Origin: Beverwykella pulmonaria
Lineage: Eukaryota > Ascomycota > Dothideomycetes > Pleosporales > Melanommataceae
DNA length: 64,000 nucleotides
Reading direction: 5' to 3'
NCBI GenBank assembly: GCA_001599595.1
Contig: BCHH01000007.1
Location: forward strand, 2,805,093 to 2,869,092
Shown in pieces: positions 22,788-35,100 of this stretch. Each line of letters begins with the position of its first letter. The stretch's first letter is position 1. The notes below the pieces were generated by a model. It was given only the letters and a program-made list of their open reading frames with translations. It did not search any database and was not told the DNA's origin. The translations under genes were made by a program, and so were the position numbers.

Positions 22788-23845
22788 ATGGGGGGCGCTT
22801 CTAGGAAAGAAAACAAGTCCGCATACTTCGACAAGCTCAAGGGCCTCCTCGAAGAGTACAAGAGCATCTTCATCGTCACCGTCGACAATGTCTCTTCGCA
22901 GCAGATGCACGAGATCCGCCAGTCTCTCCGCGGAGAGGGTGTCGTCCTCATGGGCAAGAACACCATGGTGCGCCGCGCCCTGAAGGGGTTCGTCGCCGAC
23001 TTCCCCGAGTACGAGCGTCTACTTCCCCACGTCCGTGGTGAGTTCTACTGTTTGCGCGACGTGCCTTCATCAGACTGACCCCAATTGCAGGCAACGTTGG
23101 CTTCGTCTTCACCAACGCCGATCTCAAGGCCAGCCGTGACAAGATTCTCTCCAACCGCGTTGCTGCGCCCGCCCGTGCCGGTGCTGTCGCTCCCGGAGAT
23201 GTCTTCGTCCCAGCCGGAAACACGTAGGCCTCGCCCTCCATACAACACAACGAAGCGCCTGCTAACGCCAGATATAGTGGTATGGAGCCCGGAAAGACCT
23301 CTTTCTTCCAGGCTCTCGGTGTCCCCACCAAGATTGCCCGTGGTACCATTGAAATCACCACGGATCTGAAGCTCGTCGAGGCCGGAACTAAGGTTGGAGC
23401 GTCCGAGGCAACCCTCCTCAACATGCTGAACATCAGTCCCTTCACCTACGGCATGGGTATCGCCCAGATCTACGACAACGGACAAACTTTCCCGTCGAGC
23501 GTTTTGGATATTGAAGAGTCCCAGCTTCTCAAGGCCTTCTCCTCGGCCATCGCCGCGATTGCGAGTGTCTCCCTCGCTGTTGGCTACCCGACCCTTCCCT
23601 CCGTCATCCACTCCATCGTCAACTCATACAAGAAGGTTCTTGCTGTTGCCATCGAGACTGAGTACGAGTGGGAGGAGATCACAGAACTCAAGGACCGCAT
23701 TGCCAACCCTGACAAGTATGCATCCTCCGGCCCAACCGCCACTGGTGATAGCGGCGGTGATGCCGCTCCCAAGGAGGCCGAGAAGGCAGAATCGGAGAAG
23801 GAGGAATCCGAAGACGATGATATGGGCTTCGGTCTTTTCGACTAG
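22788..23845 (+). CDS. RPP0: 60S acidic ribosomal protein P0 (uL10)
   Basis: Three exons, 22788-23037, 23091-23223 and 23278-23845, give 316 aa. The rRNA-binding N-domain is clear ([49 protein letters not shown]). The uL10 insertion follows ([38 protein letters not shown]). Helices that bind the P1/P2 dimers and an acidic Lys/Glu tail come last, ending [11 protein letters not shown]0 anchors the stalk to 25S rRNA. The two introns are 53 and 54 nt. The tail is almost the same as that of the P2 gene in this window, as expected for stalk proteins. Confidence 0.97.
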
Positions 23846-24301
23846 AATACCCAAGGTAATCTCGGGGCGGCTCGATTTGACGAATACCGGCATGGTGACT
23901 ACCCGTCGAGGCATGCTTTCACGATATAGGACAATAAACGAAAATGTGAAATCGTGAAAACTTCCAACTATTGGTAGGTATTGATCGTGATGCTTTTCAA
24001 AGCTGCGGTCCCACCAATTGCACTGGTAAGAACTCCTTTTCTTTATATTCATCTGCTATGATTATTTTCTTTTTAACCCTGAGATCCTTTCGATGAGGAT
24101 TAAAAACAACAACAACAACACTCTAATTTTTTAATGAGCACCGTACTGTCCAATCATCTCTACGATTCGCATTGAAGAACAACGAAACTGATCTTGATTG
24201 TTTAGGCTCCAAAATATCGCTCTTTTTGATTTCCTGTGATACCCAAAACCTACTGGGGTTGATGACTGCGCCGACTCCAACATGCGCCATTGCTTGCAGA
24301 T
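23846..24301. other. Convergent intergenic with (AAC)n microsatellite
   Basis: 3' regions of RPP0 and the GNAT gene. A short AAC microsatellite lies at about 24105-24120. No gene is visible. Confidence 0.55.
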
Positions 24302-25375
24302 TCATTCGCTTTGACTCAACCTGCCGGCCCTGCTCAAATCAATTCTTATCCAGAATACCTTCCAAAATGCCCGGCCACCCAAACTTCTGCAAACACTCCC
24401 ACTCTGCTCGTTGCCCTCATACACATCTGCATGTGCCCAAGCATTGCCTGCCTGATCAACTGCCAGCCCGGGCGCGTACTCCCTGAATATCCTCACCGCC
24501 ACGGCCTTTGCAATCCCCTTCCCTCGATACTCTGGCTCAGTGTGCAAAAAAACAAGTGATCCGTCTAACCCCAAGAACGCCCATGCAACAGGCTTGCCCG
24601 TCCTTTTCTCGAAAACACCTACACCTTTCATAGTCGATAGCGTCCGCAGCATCCGCGGCACTTTAGTACGCGTCTGAATATCATTGAGATATTTCTCCGT
24701 CATCTCGCCCCATCGTAAGCCCTCTGGTAGCTCCCTCGTCTCAGGTAGATCCGCGACTTTGAAGATGAACTTGTCCAATCTCTCATGCAGACCCGGAAAT
24801 TCTTCCCTCTCGATCCTAGCCTCGGTACAGATCTGCATCACCTTCTCATGACACGCGCCCAGCGTGACGACGGCATGAGGATCGAGTAATTGTCGGTAGT
24901 ACGCTGCCACAGAGATGGGGTAGCTGACGTCTGGTCCCGTCTTGGGAAAGTCTTTTTCATGCTGCCTTGCTATTTCAAGGGCGGGTAGGCTATCGGGGTG
25001 GAGTGGTGGAGTGGGTAGTGTTGACATGCAGTCCAGAAGACTCAGCACTGCTTCTCTGCATGTTGGACAGAAGCGTGAGGTGTCATGTGATTCCGAATTC
25101 GTAGAGTCTGGGTTTGAGCTGGAGTGGCCAGGAACTTCTCCCACAGCAAAGATCCAGAGCTCAGTTTCGGGCCGCATCGAACGGTCGATGTAGGCTGCTG
25201 CCCAGCAATCGGGTATGCGTTCACCATTTTCAGGAAATGTAGCGAGGATATGAGCGTCTGGCGTGATGTTAGTGTGCTGGATGCGGTAGGTCAGGTTTAT
25301 GCTTTGGGGGAGGTGCTGCTTGAGGGCGAGGTGGAGGAGTGGCGACGTCGGGGCGTGGGTGTAGACTTTGGTCAT
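24302..25375 (-). CDS. GNAT-family N-acetyltransferase-like protein
   Basis: Single open frame of 357 aa from the Met at 25375; a Met 12 codons upstream (25411) is an alternative. The C-terminal third holds a GNAT/FR47-type fold: GVGVFEKRTGKPVAWAFLG, then SLVFLHTEPEYRGKGIAKAV, where RGKGIA is the acetyl-CoA pyrophosphate loop, followed by NAWAHADVYEGNEQSGSVC. The N-terminal two thirds (about 230 aa) have no domain I recognise, but hold HDTSRFCPTCREAVLS, a CxxC that might bind metal. This layout is common in fungal proteins described only as acetyltransferase-like. Substrate is unknown. The last approx. 20 residues after RAFWKVFW look less conserved, so the 3' end is slightly uncertain. Confidence 0.75.
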   Translation of the reverse strand: MTKVYTHAPTSPLLHLALKQHLPQSINLTYRIQHTNITPDAHILATFPENGERIPDCWAAAYIDRSMRPETELWIFAVGEVPGHSSSNPDSTNSESHDTSRFCPTCREAVLSLLDCMSTLPTPPLHPDSLPALEIARQHEKDFPKTGPDVSYPISVAAYYRQLLDPHAVVTLGACHEKVMQICTEARIEREEFPGLHERLDKFIFKVADLPETRELPEGLRWGEMTEKYLNDIQTRTKVPRMLRTLSTMKGVGVFEKRTGKPVAWAFLGLDGSLVFLHTEPEYRGKGIAKAVAVRIFREYAPGLAVDQAGNAWAHADVYEGNEQSGSVCRSLGGRAFWKVFWIRIDLSRAGRLSQSE

Positions 25376-25529
25376 TTTGGCTAGGCGGTGAGAGTAAGGT
25401 GGGAGGTCCACTGCGATAATTGTATATGTACATGTATACGGAGTGAAATTAGACGCTGAGCATTGGGGTGACTCACGTTACTGGATGTAGTTTCGAGCCC
25501 GGCCTTCCTGATTTAGGTTAGAATGGAAG

Positions 25530-26300
25530 TCTCCGGTGAACGCCGAGCTGGAGTTTGTGGCTCCAATGTACGCGAGTTCTCCGATTGTGTTCGTGTGGTG
25601 AGGAAATGTGAATTTCGGAGTACTTCGGTGTGATAACACGTCTTACCCCGGAGTTCCCGCCATTACAAACCAACGAGTGCGTTGTATCTGGATCATACAC
25701 CACTTCCTCTATTTGCTCCATCGTCAGCCCCTCCGCAAACGAAACGCAAATGCATCTCCTAACATCGTCGCTGTATTATTATACTGATAAACTACCGCAA
25801 GCTTCAACATCCTGTCGATCGGCCTTTTGAAGCAATTGGAGTCCCCACCCTCCAAATTGCCCTGTCGATAAATCGTGCTTTTCGCGTGCTTCTCTGCCCT
25901 CCCAAGTATCTCGAAGGTATCGGACTCGTTGCAGCCCGTGAACCAGCAGGAGCATGGGACTTCGTTGCCGTCGTTGCCGTATTGCAGGCCGGGGGGAAAC
26001 CAGGCCAGTGCGTCGGAGAGAATGCCTTGATCGCTGCCGTGGTTATCGTAGTAGTCCATTTGTAATTTTATGAAGAAGGGTTTGTATTCGCCGGACCAGC
26101 CATCTAGATGAAATCCCGGTTAGTGTGGGAGTATTGAAGAGGTTGCGTTTGCTATTCGAGTCTCAGAGGTAGTTGGGCACCAAGGTGTGGAATCAGTTGG
26201 AAGTTCGTTTGTTGACTGAAGGTAGGATGTTGTCACGGTCTCCGACCGTAGATCAGGGCCGTTTGTTCACCGCATGGAAGCTTCTTCATTGTTGTTTGCA
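25530..26300 (-). pseudogene. Possible small gene or gene remnant, frames disagree
   Basis: A minus-strand frame (about 26107-25790) encodes DGWSGEYKPFFIKLQMDYYD, then HGSDQGILSDALAWFPPG and VPCSCWFTGCNESD, and looks like real protein. It follows a good branch site and acceptor (CACTAAC...CTAG ending at 26104). A candidate first exon MKKLPC lies near 26297. Downstream, coding-like stretches continue in shifted frames (EGLTMEQIEEVVYDPDTTHS with LVCNGGNSG; then IGELAYIGATNSSSAFTGDF), and I could not join them with introns of plausible size. Either there are very short introns or the gene is broken by frameshifts. I recognise no family. Confidence 0.35.
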
Positions 26301-27609
26301 GCCGAATTTGAACCTATCCTGGATATTGAGCTTGGAAGTGTATACATGACTATCTGCGATACGTTCATAGGTCCGCTCAAATGTATGGAGAACTAGACAA
26401 TGCATTGCTAGCATCTGATATGACATCAGAACAGCGAGCAGCTTCGAGCGCTTCTCCCAACAGGGTGTCAAGTCGTCATGTTCAGAGTAAGGAACTGTCT
26501 CGTGGGCGCAGCGACCTGTATCTAGGTTGACCTGTGTGGTTCGATTGTATGATCACCATTGACTGATGTTGCGATAAGTGATTGCCTGAACCTCTGAGCA
26601 GTATCAATTGCCATCGTCGGAGTATGTGTATTTTCCCCGACAGAGCCGTCCAGCCGTCTTCCCGAGGGCCGGCGGGCAAGGAAGCGGGCCATAACACTAA
26701 TGATAACGTATTGCACGTTCAAGTAAGCTTTGTGTTTAAGTGGTATTGCAGTTGAAATACAGTGGTGAAAGTATTATGCAAAAGTGGATGACGATGATGT
26801 AAGTGATGTGGTTGAGTAGTAATTGAGATGAAGATATAAGGTACATGATCGCACGATACGAAATCCAAATGAGGAGCGTCATGAAATCGAGCGTTCCAAC
26901 AAGTACTTCCAGCGTGCATGACAATAGCACGACTCCGAAGCTAACGCTAACCCTATCTTCCTTTAATTCCACTCCGATTATCACTTCCGAACGAGCACCT
27001 CAGAAGCCTAGTATAAACTGCTTTATGACTTTGTATATCCAAAACCAGTCTCTTAAGCCTCATACTACAATCCATCAGCCTGCAACAGCTACTCAGAGGT
27101 GGATAATATATGATATGCAATCGGAAACTTCATGATACTGCGCTTTGTTAGCGTCAATTCGCATTGCGGTAGGGTAGGAACAAGACAGCGAAGTATGGTG
27201 TATCAGAGTGTCCGTTGAGATCATCGTCTCTGCAAGCAGAGGCTAAATCAAGAGGTACCAGAAAAATAGTTATGGAAATTCATCATTGCAAAGGTGGAAA
27301 TAAAGAAAAGAACATACCGAGAATATGAGACCCAGGCAGCCTCTGTCGCAATATGATCCCGCATCTAAGACCTGAATACCATACTGAGATGCTGCAGATT
27401 TCGGCTACAGAGGCTGCTCAGGTGAGAAGTTGAGGTGGATGGAGGGCAGAGGTTGCCGATTCGAAGTTTTTTAGCTCTCGCTCGTCGGCCCGATGTTGTT
27501 CCACTAGCCCTGCAGAAGCTTCGGCTAGCGCCCACCGTGAAGACCTCCGCTCGCAAATTCAGCTTCAACTTTCGACAACCCATCTCGCTGCCAGTATTAA
27601 CCATCAACA
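26301..27609. other. Intergenic upstream of RPS13
   Basis: About 1.3 kb of AT-richer sequence without a recognisable gene. The last 200 bp should be the RPS13 promoter and leader. Confidence 0.5.
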
Positions 27610-28335
27610 ATGGGCAGACTTCACTCCAACGGAAAGGGCATATCAGCCTCGGCCATCCCCTACTCGCGCACTCCCCCACAATGGCTCAAGATCTCCCCCG
27701 ACCAGGTCGTTGACCAGATCTGCAAGCTCGCGAAGAAGGGCGCCACACCCTCACAGTAGGAACGACGTCGGATTATTCGAGAGAGCAGGAAGCTGATGTA
27801 GATATAGGATTGGTGTCGTTCTCCGTGACTCCCACGGCGTCGCTCAAGTCAAGGGTAAGTTTTGCGCATCTCAAGGTTGTGCGCATGCGCTAATAAACCC
27901 ACAGTTGTTACTGGAAACAAGATTCTCCGAATCCTCAAGGGAGCCGGTATGATTACCTTCCTCAGATAAAGCGCAAGTCGACCGCAGCTCTACTCTCTGG
28001 GTATCTGCTGCGCTATACAAATTCGCCTCTGTTGGTTTCATTACTGACAGAGCGCTCTTACAGGTCTTGCACCTGAGATTCCCGAGGATCTCTACATGTT
28101 GATCAAGAAGGCCGTGGCTGTCCGTAAGCACTTGTCGGGCAACCGCAAGGACAGGGACTCCAAGTTGTACGTCTCTCACCGCACCACTATGCTAATCCTA
28201 TGACTGATTGCGAATAGCCGCCTCATTCTCATCGAGTCCCGTATCCACCGTCTCTCCCGTTACTACAAGACTGTCGGTGTCCTTCCCCCTACCTGGAGGT
28301 ACGAGAGCGCCACCGCCTCCACCTTGGTCGCATAG
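27610..28335 (+). CDS. RPS13: 40S ribosomal protein S13 (uS15)
   Basis: Five exons: 27610-27755, 27808-27854, 27905-27946, 28064-28166 and 28218-28335, giving 151 aa, the exact usual eukaryotic length. Sequence marks: [120 protein letters not shown] and [17 protein letters not shown]. uS15 binds the central domain of 18S rRNA and contacts the 60S subunit. The third intron (27947-28063, 117 nt) is the longest. Fungal uS15 introns sometimes host snoRNAs, but I see no clear C/D boxes here. Confidence 0.97.
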
Positions 28336-28738
28336 AAAAACGTCGGTTTTGGTCTGGGACGGTTTGATGGTGGACAATCACTCGGATGGAGTTACATGGA
28401 TGCATGGATGCTTTGGGGGTTACATAGCCTTTTCATGGACGGACATGATCTGAGATGAATCAAAAGCATCAAATCTGAATATCGTACGCCATTCACGTGT
28501 CGATGGAGAATGATTCGCGGTCGAGCCGTGTTGCTGTGAACGTGCTTCCATTGATGTAATTATCAAACCTGGGTATCTCCTCGGGCGTTGAGACAAGACT
28601 TTTAAACACCATCCCATGCATGCACTGCCTTTTTCTCTCCACCCTCCCGTGCCTGTTTCCACCACTGTTGCAGCTTCCCATGTCCAATATCTTGCCATCC
28701 TCTGTGACTGTACTTACTATTATCCCCATTCTCCTCAT
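28336..28738. other. Convergent intergenic RPS13 / SDC1
   Basis: About 400 bp of 3' regions, no gene visible. Confidence 0.5.
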
Positions 28739-29283
28739 TCATGGTCCCTCAATCTCCAAACTCTTCTGCGCCAGGAACTCGCTCAGCCACTTTAACGGCT
28801 TTTCTGGCCTGCTCTCTAATTAGCAACTACACATTCTAATTGTACTAATCTCTTTCACCGTATGCTTCTCCCACTCTAGGTTTCACTTACTCAGTGGTAA
28901 CAAGATGCTTCATCGCCTCTAACAAATACGGTGTAACATTCTGATTCAGATACACCCTCGTCGGACTCCCATGCGGATTCGGATGTAGAGGCGCAGACTG
29001 CGGCACTGTCGGGTGTGGTGAGTTGCGCGTCGAGTTTTGTTGTACTGCTGCAGGCGCAGGTGTGGGCGTAGGTACTGAGAAGGGTTGGGCGGAGGATTGC
29101 TGGGTGAAGGGAAGGTTAGCTGGGTTCAAATCTGACAGGGAGGGAGGGAGGAGGTACTTCAGTTGGTGGATCATCTTTCATTTCTACGTCTGTTGATGTG
29201 CCGTTTGTGATGGGATCTCCGGGTGTGGTCGCGGACTCGGGCTCTGCGATTTGGGGTGGTGGGATTGGTGAGGGTTCAGCCAT
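28739..29283 (-). CDS. SDC1: COMPASS subunit Sdc1, Dpy-30 motif protein
   Basis: Three exons, 29283-29158, 29099-28891 and 28811-28739, exactly 135 aa. The N-terminal 90 residues are Pro/Ser/Thr-rich and disordered. The C-terminus is a Dpy-30 helical hairpin: TRVYLNQNVTPYLLEAMKHL, VTTDRPEKPLKWLSEFLAQK, SLE. Dpy-30 proteins dimerise and hold the Ash2/Bre2 subunit in the Set1/COMPASS H3K4 methyltransferase. The first intron (29157-29100) has a CTAAC branch site 18 nt before its CAG. The second (28890-28812) must be removed or the motif is cut in half at an apparent stop. An upstream in-frame Met at 29478 exists, but the extension looks like leader sequence. Confidence 0.85.
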
Positions 29284-30580
29284 TTTGGTGGGATTGAGAT
29301 TGGAATCGGGACTGAAATTGGAGGTATTAAGAAATGCCAATTGCGCGTTTTGTGATTTGTATGAGCGCGTAGAGGTGTTATGGACGCGCCGTGGGAAGCT
29401 TCTGGTGGGGAGAGTCGTATGAAGATCGGAGATGCAGCGGCGATGAAACGGTATTTCTTCGGGATTGGCTGAGTACACCAGACCTCACAGCTCCCAAGAT
29501 CTTCAAACTTCCCCTACAACACCTCTGCTTCGTCCAAGATCTTATTTACTATCGCTTAAGGAAAGAATAAAATCAATGTTTCGATCGTTCATGCTTAGGA
29601 AAACATGGCATTGCTCTCAGCGAACTCTTCAAATAGTTGTACAAGAGTGTGGGGAGACAGGCCCACCTTTCTTGAGCGTGATACACTAACGATCATTCGA
29701 AAGGTTCGAAATGTACCTACTCTGTTTATCAATGCGCGCTAGCAGCTCAGCTGGCTTTGTATTGTGCCTTCCCAAGAGGAATGCAGTCAGAGCAACATGC
29801 CTCTTAGCACGAGCAGATATCTGTAGCCACCCAACCAGACCCCGTCTCATTCCAAATAAGATGATATATTAACTCCTCCCATGATCCCACTATCGTTATT
29901 TCCTTTGATCCTTCCTGCTCGTTCTCTCGCCACGTTCCACTCTCCAGGATGGTGTCTTTACTCGTCTACCTCTCCAGGCATTGTATACATCCCTCCCTGG
30001 TCAGGATCAACTTGATCGATATATGCTACTCCTTTCAATGTTTAGGTTGCCCAAGCTATCTGGGTGAACTTGTGGTGAGAGGAGGTGTCTGCTCAAAAAG
30101 GCTTCTCTTTTCTTGGTAATTCCATTAAGTTAATTCACGCGTATATCAGCTCTGGAACGTCCTTCAAAATTTTCTAAAAAAGTAAACATCACTTTTCAAT
30201 TGTGATGCGTTCATTTGCGACGGTCAACTTGTATCTTATACCCTATTCTCTAGCACTGTTTGAACGACTACCCTTCGCAAGGTATTCTTTCTCTGCTCTA
30301 ACTCACAGCAATACGTTCTCAACATGAACAAGAAAGTAAGTACACTGTTGATGATTGGGTCAACGTATATAAATTTCCAGGGGCTGCCGACGGGACTCTC
30401 GTTCAAAATTTCACCCAAACCAGCAACAACCCATCTCTACAATTATTTTGACACTGAACTACTTCTTTCTGGTGACTTCTTTTCTCACTGATCTCTTTCG
30501 CATGTCAACGGCAAAATTATCACACTGTAGACACAGTTCAAAAACCAGACACACTTGCATCCACCATATCGCCTATCGAA
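29284..30580. other. Intergenic, no gene seen
   Basis: About 1.3 kb upstream of SDC1 and of the broken gene that follows. Only short scattered frames are present. Confidence 0.5.
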
Positions 30581-31568
30581 ATGCTCGCTCCTCCCAAAAC
30601 TCGCGGCAAGGTTAAGGAGGAGCCGATACCGACCTTCATGCCACCCGCAGACACGGCCAGTCTTATCTTGGACGGCGTCGCAGACCTGAAGTAGACAATG
30701 ACTCTGTTCCTGCTGTCACCAAGTTCCCGTGCGGAGGCAAAAGGGCTCGCTCCATGAAGATCAAGGCAGTCAAGGATTGTGAGAAGTATTTTGCTCAACA
30801 ACTAGCTAGATAAGGGCAGTAGCGTTGCTATTGACTATTTCTTCCACTCCCCGACCAAGCAAGCTACGGTTACTGGGATTTCATCCATGGTATGAAGTTA
30901 GAGGTAGAACTAATGCAATGCAGCTGGACGAGTACTTTAATTACACTCATCTCATGAAGCTCCAGTCCGGCAACCCTTTTCTCATCGCCAAACAGGTACG
31001 TGACACCTTCAATATATTGCTTCAACCGCCAATAATTTTATCAAGTTATACTTGAGGAGGGTTCCTATGCAGGAAATGTTGCTACCATCTTGAAATAGGA
31101 TCTTCGTTTCCGATTCATGGACCTACCAATTGCCATTCTGACAAAGATCTTTAACTTCATGCTCAAACACCGCGGTTCCATTCCTATCGCCCCCGCCAGA
31201 ACAACCGCAAGGCGTGCTCTTCCGAGTACAAAGGCAAGAACAGTCTCACGATCCTCTTTGAATGCTAGCAAATTCAAGCTGAAACCTCTCCTATCGTCTA
31301 CGGTCAGATGTGTTACCTTACCAATACTGAGGTCATCACTAACTTCTTCCTCCAGATTCGCATGAAGAATCGTGGCTACCTGCGCTCCCTCCATCCCTCC
31401 ACATACACTTCTGCGAACACGAACACTATGTTCAACCTGCTGGAGGACCCACCACACATCGAACGCATTTCCTTCGCTCACATGTCTAGCAATGAGAAGC
31501 CGCACACGACCATCAAGAACATCTTCAACGACAGCAGGGAGTAGCTGCTGAACTTAGACAAGAGCTAA
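30581..31568 (+). pseudogene. Broken 2EXR/F-box-like fungal gene
   Basis: Coding-like pieces sit in different frames. The first is a start MLAPPKTRGKVKEEPIPTF (30581). After a shift comes RRRRPEVDNDSVPAVTKFPC. Then YFNYTHLMKLQSGNPFLIAK is spliced over a 103-nt intron (30996-31098) to DLRFRFMDLPIAILTKIFNF. The FRFMDLP...I..FML pattern resembles the short 2EXR/F-box-like motif of a large family of fungal proteins of unknown role. The frame then shifts near the C5 run at 31190-31194 into CSSEYKGKNSLTILFEC. An in-frame TAG (31266) follows, then QIQAETSPIVYGQMCYLTNT and further intact sequence to a second in-frame TAG (31542), where TGG is the likely ancestor. Frameshifts plus two stops argue for a pseudogene, although unrecognised introns could explain one break. 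Confidence 0.65.
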
Positions 31569-32127
31569 AGCCGCCACTAAGGAGCAGGGAACGGGTTAAC
31601 CTACGGTTGTTTTTCTGGCCGCTTTGGTTAGGGTCAGGAATCTGACAATTGACGAGGAGGATTGTAGAGAGTGACATTATGCGGCGTAATTGGCTTCGAG
31701 TCACCATGTAGCGGATTGAGACTGGTGTTACCCAAGGGATGGATTTCATTAGCGTCTTTAGGATAGGACGTTTTAGTGGCTTTGTGACTGTCTTCATGAC
31801 ATTGCGGACAGTGGCAAGGAGTGGGTAGTTCATGATACCCAGTCCTCTATATTTTGGATCTCTAATTAATCTAATTTCTTCTACACTCTCTTGTTGATAC
31901 ATGCCAATGACTGAGCGGAAGATCAAGGTCGAGCTTTGAATCATTCGCGAACGTTTCGTCTTTCGAGTCCATCTCAGCGAAAGTAAAGTCAACCTGATAA
32001 TGGACTAACGATATTCGACTAGCGCGCCAAGCATATTGAGGCTGGAAACTTTGATGAACCCAAGCAGTCGCCTCCTCTCCCCTCTCACTCTATAAACCAT
32101 CCCCACACGAGCCACACCTGCAGCAAA
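31569..32127. other. Intergenic upstream of SF3B1 gene
   Basis: About 560 bp including the SF3B1 promoter. A minus-strand stretch (about 31850-31620) reads as coding-like sequence in one frame with scattered stops, possibly another remnant, but there is no family match. Confidence 0.4.
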
Positions 32128-35100
32128 ATGGCCGGCACGCAGGCAGGAAAGAAATATAAGGCCTCCGGCGCTTCGGAGCAGCCCGGGTCCACCAAAGCCT
32201 CTCTCTCCGAGGCATTCGACAAGAACCTATATGATAGCAACGGCACCGACAAGTTCGCGGGATACGATACCTCCATCGCCGTTCGCGATGATGACGATGA
32301 TATGGAGGATGCTGGCGAGATCAACGGAAGACGTCTGGTTGGGCAATACACAGCTACGGCAGCGCAGCTGAACGAATATGCACATGGTGATACCGCAGAG
32401 GCCGACATCCTCATGAGCCGAGAGGAGTCAGCCCAAATCGCGTCGCGAGAGACCGATTACCAGAAACGACGATTCGAGCGACGGCTTTCGCCGCAGCGCG
32501 CAGATCCATTCGCGCAAAATGGTGAAGAGGAGGGCATGTCATACAAGGATGTTATGAAGGAGCGCGAGATCGAGCGCGAGGAGGCTCGCATACGGAAACT
32601 CATTGAGGAGCGCGAGGCCAAGGGTGGAAATGAAGTCTTGGATCATCAGCCCACTCTGAAGGATGGCAAGGATGACACCGTGGTCAATGGCGACAAAACC
32701 CCTCCCGCTCCAAAACGCAAGCGGCGTCGGTGGGATGCTGTGGAGGAGGAACCCGCAAAGGAGGAGCCTAAGGCGGAGCCCGAGACCAAAAAGTCTCGGT
32801 GGTCTCCAACAGCCTCGTCCGCAGAGGCAGCCGCTCCGGCACGCTCGCGTTGGGACACTACCGCTCTTGCGCCGTCAGGAGTAACACCAGCTCCCACCGG
32901 AGGAGAGACACCTCGGTCGGCGATGCCCAATGCATTCACCTTTGGCACCGATATTTCCAATCGCAACGCGCCCCTGTCTGATGAGCAGCTAGATATGATG
33001 TTCCCATCGGAAGGATACAAAATTCTGGATCCTCCCCCAGGCTACGAGCCCATTCGCAAAGCAATCGGCGTTCCACAACTCCCTACTGGATACCAAGGCT
33101 TCTTGTTACCAGAAGAAAACAACAGTAACATGATGGGCACGAAGTTGCCGACCGATATCCCTGGCGTTGGCGATCTGCAATTCTTCAAGACGGAAGATAT
33201 GAAGTACTTCGGAAAGCTCGTCGACGGTGCTGATGAGGGTGACATGACCGTCGACGAACTGAAGGAGCGTAAAATCATGCGTCTGCTTCTCAAAGTCAAG
33301 AACGGAACCCCGCCTATGCGAAAGACAGCCCTGAGACAGCTTACTGACAATGCTCGACAATTCGGACCCGGCCCCTTATTCAATCAGATTCTACCACTTC
33401 TGATGGAGCGCACATTGGAGGATCAAGAACGCCATCTTCTCGTCAAGGTCATTGACAGAGTATTGTACAAACTAGACGACCTCGTTCGGCCATATGTCCA
33501 TAAGATACTGGTTGTCATCGAGCCACTTCTTATCGATCAAGATTATTATGCCCGTGTTGAAGGTCGAGAGATTATTTCAAATCTAGCTAAAGCCGCTGGT
33601 CTTGCACACATGATCAGCACGATGCGTCCGGATCTGGATCACCAAGATGAATACGTACGAAACACCACTGCACGAGCTTTTGCAGTCGTTGCTTCTGCGC
33701 TTGGCATTCCTGCTCTTCTCCCCTTCCTCCGGGCTGTATGCAGGAGCAAGAAGTCATGGCACGCTCGACACACTGGAGTCAAAATCGTCCAGCAAATCCC
33801 TATTCTCATGGGTTGTGCCATTCTGCCACATTTAAAGGGGCTTGTAGAGTGCATCGGGGAGAATCTCAACGATGAGCAGCCAAAGGTGCGCATGGTCACT
33901 GCGTTGTCCCTTGCCGCTCTGGCCGAAGCTGCAAGCCCGTATGGTATCGAATCGTTCGATGATATTCTCAACCCTCTCTGGACTGGAGCTCGACGCCAAC
34001 GCGGCAAGTCACTTGCAGCTTTCTTGAAGGCTGTCGGTTACGTCATTCCACTCATGGACGAGGAGTATTCCAACTACTATACGAGCCAGATTATGGAAAT
34101 CGTCATCCGCGAATTTCAGTCTCCTGACGAAGAGATGAAGAAAGTCGTTCTGAAGGTTGTGTCTCAGTGCTCAGGAACTGCTGGTGTTACCCCGGTCTAT
34201 CTCAAGGACAATGTTCTCAACGAATTTTTCAAACACTTCTGGGTGCGCCGTATGGCCCTGGACAAGCGAAACTACCGACAAGTTGTTGACACGACCGTCG
34301 ATCTAGCTCAGAAGTCTGGCGTCTCAGAAATCGTTAGCCGCATCGTCATCAACATGAAGGATGAGAACGAAGCGTATCGCAAGATGACTGTTGAGACCGT
34401 AGACAAGATCATCAGTACCCTGGGCGCGCACGATATCGATACACGCCTAGAAGAACAGCTCATTGATGGCGTGCTAGTTGCTTTCCAGGACCAGACTGTT
34501 GAGGACCCCATTGTCATCGATGGCTTCGCAACTGTCGTGAATGCGTTGGGCGAACGTGCAAAGACTTACCTGCCACAGATTGTCGCTATTGTCCTGGCTC
34601 GTCTGAACAACAAATCGGCTACAGTGCGTCAACAGGCTGCCGATTTGATCTCGCGAATCACCTTTGTCATGTCTAAGTGTGACGAGGATCCTCAGCTGAT
34701 CAAGCTCGCACAGGCTCTCTACGAATATCTTGGTGAAGAGTACCCTGATGTTCTTGGTTCAATCTTGGGTGCCCTGCGTGCCATCGTTACTGTCGTTGGC
34801 CTCCATGCAATGCAGCCTCCAATCAAGGATCTCTTGCCGCGTCTTACACCGATTCTAAAGAATCGACATGAGAAGGTTCAAGAAAATACAATTGATCTGG
34901 TTGGTCGTATCGCTGATAGAGGCGCCGACTATGTCAACCCGCGTGAATGGATGCGAATCTGCTTTGAGCTCCTCGATATGCTTAAGGCTCATAAGAAGGG
35001 TATTCGCCGGGCTGCTAACAACACCTTCGGCTACATTGCAAAAGCTATTGGACCTCAGGATGTACTGGCCACACTTCTCAACAACCTCCGCGTCCAGGAA

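Noticed and set aside
26300..26325. GGTTCAAATTC-like tRNA B-box on the minus strand
   Set aside because: No matching A-box or cloverleaf pairing could be found nearby.
31525..31992. 155-codon minus frame and a nearby coding-like stretch
   Set aside because: Different frames look coding in different parts with stops, and no family is recognised; kept only as a note in the intergenic entry.
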